From: Candidatus Cloacimonadota bacterium
Lineage (GTDB): Bacteria > Cloacimonadota > Cloacimonadia > Cloacimonadales > Cloacimonadaceae
Direction of reading: 5' to 3'
Assembly (NCBI GenBank): GCA_028683635.1
Contig: JAQUHL010000033.1
Coordinates: 1 to 10,686 of the forward strand
DNA length: 10,686 nt
Shown: piece after piece, positions 5,058 through 10,686 of the stretch
Numbering within the stretch: the first letter of the stretch is position 1
How the letters are laid out: every line of letters begins with the position of its first letter
Translations under genes and position numbers: made by a program
The notes under the pieces: generated by a model
Database searches by the model: none
Seen by the model: only the letters and a program-made list of their open reading frames with translations
What the model was told of the DNA's origin: nothing

Positions 5058-8019
5058 ATTTCATCATTATGGTCTTTCTTATTGTGCTTCTTCCCCCACT
5101 CTGAACTTTTATAAAGTAAATTCCGGAGCCCACAGCCCGGTTATTATTGTCTATTCCGTTCCAGACAAAATGATGTGAACCTGCTGGCAGTAAAGCATCT
5201 GCCAGCCCTCTAACCAATTGTCCCCTAAGATTATAAATCTCAAGCTTCACCTGAGCCGGCTGTTCACTTTGGAAAGAGATATTGGCTTCGGCATTGAAGG
5301 GATTCGGATAGCTTTTCAGGTTTTTAATGGGGGATGTGATCTTGCCGGGTTTGGATCTGGGAGGATTAAACCAATAATCCGTCTCGATAAAACTTACCGA
5401 AAGTGATTTGGGCCGATAGCCAGTCATGATCTGCATATAATAGTAGTTATTGGGATAAGGAATCTGGGCAAGGATATCGCTCCAGTCCGTCCACTGGATC
5501 AAGCCCACGTTATCAAACAAAGCCTGAGTCGTTTGTCCTGAGGGGTTTGTTACTGTCAGGCGAATCTGATAATAATAGCAATTGGGTGGAACGCTAAGTT
5601 CCTTATAGTAATAAGTCCAATCCGTGATCCCCTCGATTCCCGGGCATACATTTTCTGTGGAAATGGGTGAACCGTAAGTGCGCGAGTTATAGTAACGGAT
5701 CTGGATATTGGCATTTGCAGCGTTGCGGGTTTTAATCCATCCGTGCAGAGTATATTTCTTTGTGTTATCATACATTTTAAAACGATTGATTGTAGTGGCT
5801 GTCATGGTCTGGCCATTAGTGGTGGGAGCTAGAAGAGCGCTGCGTGCTCCGTCCACCACATCGGTGGTAGAGTAGGCTGGAATATCCCACTGGGTGCTTC
5901 CTTCATCCTCAAAATTGCCAAACCACAAGGTTTCAGCCCCCAGCCTCATTTGTGCATCGTCGATGGGATCGATGCCCTGTACTGAGGATATGGATCCGTG
6001 CCTGGGAAGCTTAAATGGCGAAGTCTGAGATATCTCCTCAGAGATGGGATAGACATAGACCTGAAGGTTATTATTATGCTGCACAGGAGTTACATTTGCC
6101 GGATCAAGAACGACATGTGCCCGGTTAGTGTTTTTATTCACTACCAAAATGGAATTCCTTTCTCTGGATTTCATAGCAAGATAATCCAGAATATGGGTCC
6201 CGAACTGTCCGATTGCCTCTTCTGGAATAAAGTTATCGATAAACACAGGTGCCGCACTGAAATTGGAAAAGCCGTTCTGATCCGCATCTGCATAGAGTAT
6301 CATGGAGGGCATACATTCAGGATAGTCCAAGTCAAAGATAAAATTCCCCAGAGAATGAGCAATCAGTTTACCATTATATACTTCAAGAGCCTGGATGATG
6401 TGGGGGTGGTGAACTATCACCAAATCCGCTCCTGCATCGATTGCTCCCTGTCGGATTTCTATATCCCACTGATGCGGAACATCAGAGCGCAGTGAGTAAT
6501 CCTCATCCTGAGTATCTTCCAGGAAGGGATTACTTTTGTCATATCCTTCACCGGGAGAGGTGGAATACTCGCTTCCTCCGTGCATTTCCACGATCTTCAG
6601 ATCCGCAATTCCATCCACTGCTGCCAACTGCCTGGATATGTAATATGGCGTCATATAAGCAAAACCCGGTTTGTCAAATCCGGATTGCAGAAAGGGTTGA
6701 GCGTTGTTGTATTGCCCGGTTCGGTCACAACTTCTGAGGAAGGCGATATTCAGCCCCCGCTTATTTACAAATGCAGGAGTATATGCTTCGTAGGAAGTGA
6801 TTCCTGAGCCACTGTGGATAATCCCGTGTTGGTTGAGTACATCCTGAGTTTGCAGTAGTCCCGGCAGCATATAATCCATAGTGTGGTTATTTGCGGTGCT
6901 GACGATATCGATTCCGGCATAGACCAGCCCAGTTACATTGGCTGGATTACCCCGATATACTACTGATTTTGTGGGGTGTGGTGTTCCCTGGTTGGTAAGT
7001 GCAACTTCCAGATTTGCACAAGTGATATCTGCTGCTCCTCCCAAGATGTTTAAGGTGGGTTCGAAGATGGCATTTACACCCAAAGTGGGAATAATTCCAC
7101 CTGCCTGATCATATCTTCTGGCCAGCATGACATCGCCCACAAAATTCATGCGGATGGGCAGAGAACTCACTCCGACATCCACATTGACCATACAGCTGGC
7201 ATACCCCCATTTTCCAGCATCATCCAATACTTTCAGTGTGCTACGGTAAGGATGGGCGTCTTCGATGGAATAGACTTTGTAGGGATTGGCCAGATTGCTA
7301 TATGTGGAATCCCCAAAATCCCATTGATAAGTCCATTCCTGGCTATCCGGATCGTTTATGGTCGAAGTAAACTGCACTCCCACCAGGCGATCGGCATTTT
7401 GAGTATTGGTAACAAGGGAATATGATATCGTTACCTGGGGAGCTATGGGAAGATCGGAGCTTACATCCAGAACATCATCAAACCAAACCGAGCGGCTGGA
7501 CACACCATCCAGATCGTTGATATAAATAACTGAAGTTATTGTGGATAAGTCATCAAAAAAGGCCCGCCAGTCATCTGCTACGGGGAAATTATACGTAGCC
7601 CAGTTACCCGTGCTTTGCGTTCCCTGATACACGGGAATCCAGATTTCGATATCCAGGGTCAGGGTTCCCGCCAGCGAATAAAACAGAGTATGGGTCCCAT
7701 CGCTGAATCCGATCCCCTGTACTTTTGCGCCGGATGAGGTTTTGGCGGCAATCTGAAACACCGTGGTAGTATCCAGAATTATCGGAGTAATGCTTTGTCT
7801 TTTCCAGGTATTACCGCTGAGTTGCAGAGAATATTGAGAGTTGTTATATGTATCCGTGGTCGTCAAAGACCAGGAATCGGGCTGGACATCCTCGTCCATA
7901 TAGGAAGTGAGCAAGACACTGCCGCTTTCGAAATTTTCGATCACATTGAATCTCTGGTTCACAGCACTGAGGCCGAATACCAGAACGACAAGTATCAAGG
8001 CAAGATATGGAGCTTTCAT
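5056..8019 (-). CDS. Secreted multidomain CapA-like (PGA_cap metallophosphoesterase-fold) surface protein
   Basis: A 987-residue exported protein. Residues 1-19 are a Sec signal peptide (MKAPYLALILVVLVFGLSA). Residues 26-188 look like a jelly-roll carbohydrate-binding type domain. Residues 192-284 are a PKD domain (YQWDFGDSTY at 231-240). Residues 288-565 are the PGA_cap domain: GDVMLARR (295-302), CANLE (334-338), STANNHTMD (374-382), MHGGSEY (479-485), VHHPHIIQALEVY (536-548) and HSLGNFIFD (555-563). The putative metal-binding Asp, Asn and His residues are all present. A 31-residue acidic insert follows the HGGSEY motif. Residues 698-840 resemble a CBM4/9-like jelly roll, and 902-987 are a sorting/FlgD-like tail starting SYPNPFNAEA. 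Classical CapA/PgsA is a short membrane-anchored protein of poly-gamma-glutamate synthesis; here the same fold is built into a protein destined for the cell surface. AAGGAG five bases before the ATG sets the start. It lies 16 bases after the ATP-grasp gene. The domain calls are firm, the substrate unknown. Confidence 0.9.
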   Translation of the reverse strand: MKAPYLALILVVLVFGLSAVNQRFNVIENFESGSVLLTSYMDEDVQPDSWSLTTTDTYNNSQYSLQLSGNTWKRQSITPIILDTTTVFQIAAKTSSGAKVQGIGFSDGTHTLFYSLAGTLTLDIEIWIPVYQGTQSTGNWATYNFPVADDWRAFFDDLSTITSVIYINDLDGVSSRSVWFDDVLDVSSDLPIAPQVTISYSLVTNTQNADRLVGVQFTSTINDPDSQEWTYQWDFGDSTYSNLANPYKVYSIEDAHPYRSTLKVLDDAGKWGYASCMVNVDVGVSSLPIRMNFVGDVMLARRYDQAGGIIPTLGVNAIFEPTLNILGGAADITCANLEVALTNQGTPHPTKSVVYRGNPANVTGLVYAGIDIVSTANNHTMDYMLPGLLQTQDVLNQHGIIHSGSGITSYEAYTPAFVNKRGLNIAFLRSCDRTGQYNNAQPFLQSGFDKPGFAYMTPYYISRQLAAVDGIADLKIVEMHGGSEYSTSPGEGYDKSNPFLEDTQDEDYSLRSDVPHQWDIEIRQGAIDAGADLVIVHHPHIIQALEVYNGKLIAHSLGNFIFDLDYPECMPSMILYADADQNGFSNFSAAPVFIDNFIPEEAIGQFGTHILDYLAMKSRERNSILVVNKNTNRAHVVLDPANVTPVQHNNNLQVYVYPISEEISQTSPFKLPRHGSISSVQGIDPIDDAQMRLGAETLWFGNFEDEGSTQWDIPAYSTTDVVDGARSALLAPTTNGQTMTATTINRFKMYDNTKKYTLHGWIKTRNAANANIQIRYYNSRTYGSPISTENVCPGIEGITDWTYYYKELSVPPNCYYYQIRLTVTNPSGQTTQALFDNVGLIQWTDWSDILAQIPYPNNYYYMQIMTGYRPKSLSVSFIETDYWFNPPRSKPGKITSPIKNLKSYPNPFNAEANISFQSEQPAQVKLEIYNLRGQLVRGLADALLPAGSHHFVWNGIDNNNRAVGSGIYFIKVQSGGRSTIRKTIMMK

Positions 8020-8024
8020 TTCGT

Positions 8025-8030
8025 CTCCTT
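8025..8030 (-). promoter_or_regulatory. Ribosome binding site of the CapA-like gene
   Basis: AAGGAG on the minus strand, five bases before the ATG at 8019, sits inside the 16-base gap after the ATP-grasp stop. The ideal spacing fixes the start just before a typical signal peptide and supports one transcript for the two genes. Confidence 0.8.
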
Positions 8031-8035
8031 AAAGG

Positions 8036-9115
8036 CTATCGGTTTACAATACATACGTCATTTTGTGAGCGCTTTATCATAGCTATAAAATCTTCTGCCT
8101 GAGCGTCTTCTGAATAATGGTGTCCTTCGTGCCAGTTCAAGTCCCGATCCCAATATCCCGGGGCATCGTAGATGGCAAAACGGACAAAACAATAGGTAAC
8201 CTCGATAATTACCAATTCTTTTTGGTTGTTATAGACAAAATCATAAGCCATGCTTTGAGCATGCATCTTTTCAGTGATTTCAAAGGCGGTTGAGATTGCC
8301 TCTCTGGGTACTTTGCTTGTATCATAGCACACACTACCGCTTCCAGAAGCGCGGAAATCTCCTGGTCTGTTTGCCCTGGTAAAACCCCAGGCCCGATCGC
8401 CTATCACCGTGATCCTGATATCATGATCATTACCATCACAAAACTCCTGGAAATAAGCATAGTTCTTTTGCAAAAGATAATACTCCGGAACGGGAGGATA
8501 TTCATTGTTGAGGATATAGGGGATACTGTTGATCCCCCTTTTCAGCAGGGATTTCAGCCCGCTTAAGCTGAGCAAATTCCTCTGGAAATCAAACTCATTC
8601 AGTGAGTAGGGGAAAAGGGTCTTTTTGAATACCTTGTCGATATATAGCCTGGCTTCGACAAAGCTCTTGATTTTGACCACGTTTGCCGAGGCTGCCCCCA
8701 CAGAAAGCTTAAACACGATTGGATACTCTGCCTTGCGGGCAAAATCCAGAGCTTGTTCATAATCCCAGAACAGCCATGTCTTCACCCGGGGTGCATCAAG
8801 CGCTTCCAAGAGATAGTATTGAGCGAGCTTTTCGTCGTAGTGCCAGCGGGAATAGTGATCCGGGAATACGGGAATGCCCAGGTTGGTTTCGATCGCATCC
8901 AGAATCTTGGGAGCGGATTGTTTATCATCAGGTATGTGATACCAGTGCCACATCACTCCATCGCAATCACGGACTTCGTTGATCACCTCAGGCTTCTTCA
9001 GATCCAGTTTTTTCACCTGGATCCCATGTGAGCTCAGATATTCAATCCAGCGGTGGGAGTAGCTGTATTTATCCAGCTTCCGAGTCCAATGGACTGCGAT
9101 TTTCAAGCTTGGCAC
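8036..9115 (-). CDS. ATP-grasp family carboxylate-amine ligase-like protein (RimK-like)
   Basis: A 359-residue cytoplasmic protein without signal peptide or membrane segments. ATP-grasp enzymes activate a carboxylate with ATP as an acyl phosphate and join it to an amine or similar nucleophile. Residues 1-90 form a Rossmann-like pre-ATP-grasp domain (KIAVHWTR, then CDGVMWHWYHIPDD). DEKLAQYYLLEALDAPRVKTW (94-114) is the usual start of the ATP-binding region. YPIVFKLSVGAASANVVKI (131-149) carries the lysine and the glycine-rich loop. FQEFCDGNDHDIRITVIGDR (222-241) and AYDFV...VIIEV (290-306) supply late strands, with candidate Mg ligands D292 and E305. Where RimK-like enzymes usually read ExN, this one reads EVT (305-307). 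A GTG start is chosen because GAGGTG lies five bases upstream. It precedes the CapA-like gene by 16 bases, suggesting a role in making or modifying a surface peptide or glycan. The family is sure, the substrate unknown. Confidence 0.85.
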   Translation of the reverse strand: MPSLKIAVHWTRKLDKYSYSHRWIEYLSSHGIQVKKLDLKKPEVINEVRDCDGVMWHWYHIPDDKQSAPKILDAIETNLGIPVFPDHYSRWHYDEKLAQYYLLEALDAPRVKTWLFWDYEQALDFARKAEYPIVFKLSVGAASANVVKIKSFVEARLYIDKVFKKTLFPYSLNEFDFQRNLLSLSGLKSLLKRGINSIPYILNNEYPPVPEYYLLQKNYAYFQEFCDGNDHDIRITVIGDRAWGFTRANRPGDFRASGSGSVCYDTSKVPREAISTAFEITEKMHAQSMAYDFVYNNQKELVIIEVTYCFVRFAIYDAPGYWDRDLNWHEGHHYSEDAQAEDFIAMIKRSQNDVCIVNR

Positions 9116-9120
9116 TTGTT

Positions 9121-9126
9121 CACCTC
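9121..9126 (-). promoter_or_regulatory. Ribosome binding site supporting a GTG start for the ATP-grasp gene
   Basis: GAGGTG on the minus strand lies five bases (AACAA) before the GTG at 9115. No in-frame ATG nearby has comparable support, and translation from the GTG gives PSLKIAVHW, a normal first beta strand for the pre-ATP-grasp domain. Confidence 0.75.
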
Positions 9127-9142
9127 ATCTTCCAAAACAGAG

Positions 9143-9164
9143 GGGCCGGTCCCAAAACCAGCCC
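9143..9164 (-). terminator. Intergenic hairpin between iorB and the ATP-grasp gene; possible terminator or leader structure
   Basis: In minus-strand RNA, GGGCUGGU and ACCGGCCC can pair fully over eight positions (one G-U) around a six-base loop UUUGGG. In plus-strand RNA the wobble position becomes a C-A mismatch, so the stem is better formed in the minus-strand transcript. It starts about 32 bases after the iorB stop. The bases after it (CUCUGUUUUGG) contain only a short U run, so a strong intrinsic terminator is doubtful. It may partly end the ior transcript or shape the leader of the ATP-grasp gene, whose ribosome binding site starts 16 bases downstream. Confidence 0.45.
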
Positions 9165-9196
9165 GTCTTTAATGTTATGTTTTGATTATTGTCATC

Positions 9197-9769
9197 TTAT
9201 TTATCGTTTTCGATTCCTGCCCTGAGGGCTCTGAGATTGGCCTCGACAATTGCTTCCCCCTTGCGGGCGAATATCGTCTTGATGGCTTGTTCAATCTCTT
9301 CCACGGAAAATCCGAGATGGGATATGGCAGATCCCAGCATCACGATATTCATGCCTCTGCTGGCCTTAACCTCTTTGGCAAGAGCATCGGCATCGATCAG
9401 AATATGGTTCCTTATCTTCCTGATCTCTGCATATATCGCTTCAACATCCGGATAGTTTGGAATGTTGATAAAGGGGGTTTTATTGGCTATCAGCCACCCG
9501 TTTTCATCCAGGTAGGGCATATATCTCAAGGCTTCCATGGGTTCAACGGAGAGGATCATATCTGCTTTCCCCAAGGCGATCAGATCACTATGGATAGGTG
9601 TGTCGGAGAGCCTGAAATGAGATTGGACGTCTCCCCCCCTCTGGCTCATGCCGTGTACTTCTGCCTGTTTCAGATACCAGCCGCGTTGGATTGCTGCTGT
9701 TCCGATGATGGTAGCGATGGTCAGGATACCCTGTCCGCCGACTCCCGCGAGGATGATGTCTTGCTTCAT
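9197..9769 (-). CDS. iorB: Indolepyruvate:ferredoxin oxidoreductase, beta subunit
   Basis: The gamma-domain-type small subunit of the enzyme that oxidatively decarboxylates indolepyruvate and other aryl pyruvates to aryl-acetyl-CoA while reducing ferredoxin, in aromatic amino-acid fermentation. At 190 residues it is of normal length for IorB. It starts with IILAGVGGQGILT (5-17), the hallmark of the 2-oxoacid oxidoreductase gamma domain, followed by KQAEVHGMSQRGGDVQSHFR (34-53), another strong family motif. Next come DMILSVEPMEALRYMPYL (70-87) and NIVMLGSA near residue 141. The ATG overlaps the iorA stop in an ATGA, and GGAGGGG lies five bases upstream (9781-9775), so expression is coupled to iorA, as expected for subunits made in equal amounts. 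The stop is followed by an 81-base gap that separates it from the ATP-grasp unit. Identity is secure. Confidence 0.95.
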   Translation of the reverse strand: MKQDIILAGVGGQGILTIATIIGTAAIQRGWYLKQAEVHGMSQRGGDVQSHFRLSDTPIHSDLIALGKADMILSVEPMEALRYMPYLDENGWLIANKTPFINIPNYPDVEAIYAEIRKIRNHILIDADALAKEVKASRGMNIVMLGSAISHLGFSVEEIEQAIKTIFARKGEAIVEANLRALRAGIENDK

Positions 9770-10686
9770 GATTGCCCCTCCAAATTATTCTTTTTCTTCA
9801 GTACTTGTAAGCAGGGACGGCGGGGAATCACCACGGATACTCCATTGTAGGCGAGTTCTTCCTGGTAGATTTTTACCATTTCCTCATGGTTTTTTTTGAA
9901 GGGTACAAAGACCCGGATGTGCTCTTTTTCCACACCCAGTCCTTCGCAGATCTGCTCCAGTTTGCCCGCGGCCGTATAATCCTGGCCACCCGTCATACCC
10001 GTGGTAGCATTATCGAGGATCACAATCATCACATTGGATTTATCAAATACACAATCCAGAAGCCCCGTCAATCCAGAATGGGCAAAGGTGGAATCGCCAA
10101 TCACTGCCACAGCAGGGTACAAACCTGCATCGCCTGCACCCTTGGCCATGGTTATCGAAGCTCCCATATCCACACAGGAATTGATCGCCTGATAGGGAGG
10201 CAGGAAACCGAGGGTGTAGCACCCGATATCGCTGAAGACATGGCCTTTCCCCCACTCTGCCAGAGCATCATTGAGAGCCAGGAAAGAATCTGCGTGCGGG
10301 CACCCGATACACAAGGCTGGGGGACGGGGAGCCACGATCTCAGGGATATCCTTGCCATAGGTATCCTTGAGGCCCAAAGCTCTCGCAATCTTATTGGGAT
10401 TGAGCTCTCCATCCCGGTCGATTGTACCATCCAATCTACCTTTGATGGGTTTCGTACCAGCGAAGGCAGCACCCTTCAGGATGTCTTCCACCACTGGCAT
10501 TCCTTCTTCCAGCACCAGGAGTGCATCACAGCGTTCGTAGAGTTCGCGTATCGCTGGCATGGGCATAGGATATTGGCAAATCTTGATCACGGGATAGGGA
10601 ATATCTCCCTTTGGATAGTTTTCCATCAGATAGTTATAAGCCAATCCGCAGGCTACAATTCCCAGCTTGGTACTGGCAGCTTCCTG
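9766..10686 (-). CDS. iorA: Indolepyruvate:ferredoxin oxidoreductase, alpha subunit (5' end beyond the window), lacking the ferredoxin domain
   Basis: The TPP-binding catalytic subunit. The frame runs open through the right edge; 306 C-terminal residues are visible and an apparent start inside the window is only an internal TTG. The fragment begins QEAASTKLGIVACGLAYNYL, matching the end of the pyrimidine-type domain region. Then come PMPMPAIREL (about 40-49) and LVLEEGMPVVED, the PPALCIGCPHADSF motif (122-135), and SDIGCYTLGF. The TPP/Mg motif starts GDSTF (197-201) and ends near DNATTGMTGG (225-234). The protein ends PRRPCLQVLKKKNN plus a few residues. In many archaeal and bacterial IorA proteins, a double [4Fe-4S] ferredoxin domain with CxxCxxCxxxCP motifs follows this point; here the stop comes at once and iorB starts in an ATGA overlap. 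Electrons must therefore go to a separate ferredoxin. Identity is secure. Confidence 0.93.
   Translation of the reverse strand, partial: QEAASTKLGIVACGLAYNYLMENYPKGDIPYPVIKICQYPMPMPAIRELYERCDALLVLEEGMPVVEDILKGAAFAGTKPIKGRLDGTIDRDGELNPNKIARALGLKDTYGKDIPEIVAPRPPALCIGCPHADSFLALNDALAEWGKGHVFSDIGCYTLGFLPPYQAINSCVDMGASITMAKGAGDAGLYPAVAVIGDSTFAHSGLTGLLDCVFDKSNVMIVILDNATTGMTGGQDYTAAGKLEQICEGLGVEKEHIRVFVPFKKNHEEMVKIYQEELAYNGVSVVIPRRPCLQVLKKKNNLEGQS

Noticed and set aside
5998..6495. A 165-codon plus-strand open frame inside the CapA-like gene
   Set aside because: It is antisense to the PGA_cap core, where the minus-strand protein has conserved motifs, and the plus-strand translation has no recognisable family.
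5056..9115. Calling the locus a poly-gamma-glutamate capsule operon
   Set aside because: Only the CapA-like fold is present. CapB and CapC are absent from the window, and the CapA domain sits in a surface-sorted protein, so the pathway name would go beyond the evidence.
9182..9850. A 222-codon open frame on the plus strand opposite iorB and the end of iorA
   Set aside because: It lies fully antisense to two securely identified genes, its translation (rich in Cys, His and Gly with no domain pattern) looks like a reverse-frame shadow, and it has no ribosome binding site.

Overview
The window looks like a chromosomal segment of an anaerobic, amino-acid-fermenting bacterium of the Cloacimonadota type or a relative. 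Three things suggest this. Two predicted secreted proteins end in the PNPF...IYNLxGQxV...G(V/I)Y sorting/FlgD-like tail common in Cloacimonadota, Bacteroidota and relatives. Indolepyruvate oxidoreductase (iorAB) is present, an enzyme of aromatic amino-acid fermentation. The gene neighbourhood does not match common model phyla. This placement is an inference from protein style; there is no rRNA or other marker in the window. I see no tRNA, rRNA, CRISPR array, insertion sequence or phage gene, and no gene-free stretch longer than 100 bases.

Layout, left to right. Bases 1-876 (+) are the 3' part of a secreted surface protein with a C-terminal sorting tail. Bases 888-1970 (-) encode DNA polymerase IV (dinB), convergent with the first gene across 11 bases. 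A 93-base divergent spacer (1971-2063) separates dinB from dnaX (2064-3689, +), the clamp-loader subunit. dnaX is followed six bases later by a membrane family-2 glycosyltransferase (3696-4793, +). That gene meets the next transcription unit stop codon to stop codon, with no spacer at all.

The right half is all on the minus strand. In transcription order it reads: iorA (cut by the window edge), iorB (4-base ATGA overlap), an 81-base gap with a hairpin, an ATP-grasp ligase (8036-9115), a 987-residue secreted CapA-like metallophosphoesterase-fold protein with PKD, jelly-roll-like and sorting domains (5056-8019), and a small ACT-like protein (4794-5042). The last three are separated by only 16 and 13 bases and each has a good Shine-Dalgarno sequence, so they form a tight unit. 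The iorAB pair may be transcribed separately.

The most interesting part is the ATP-grasp / surface-exported CapA / ACT-like trio. A cytoplasmic carboxylate-amine ligase is paired with a CapA-fold enzyme that is re-engineered as a multidomain surface protein. Other points worth a look are an A AAA AAC slippery heptamer in dnaX with early stops in both shifted frames, an IorA that lacks the usual C-terminal ferredoxin domain, and a dnaX that is not followed by ybaB-recR. Most of the remaining content is ordinary housekeeping, and I do not claim a proven new system.
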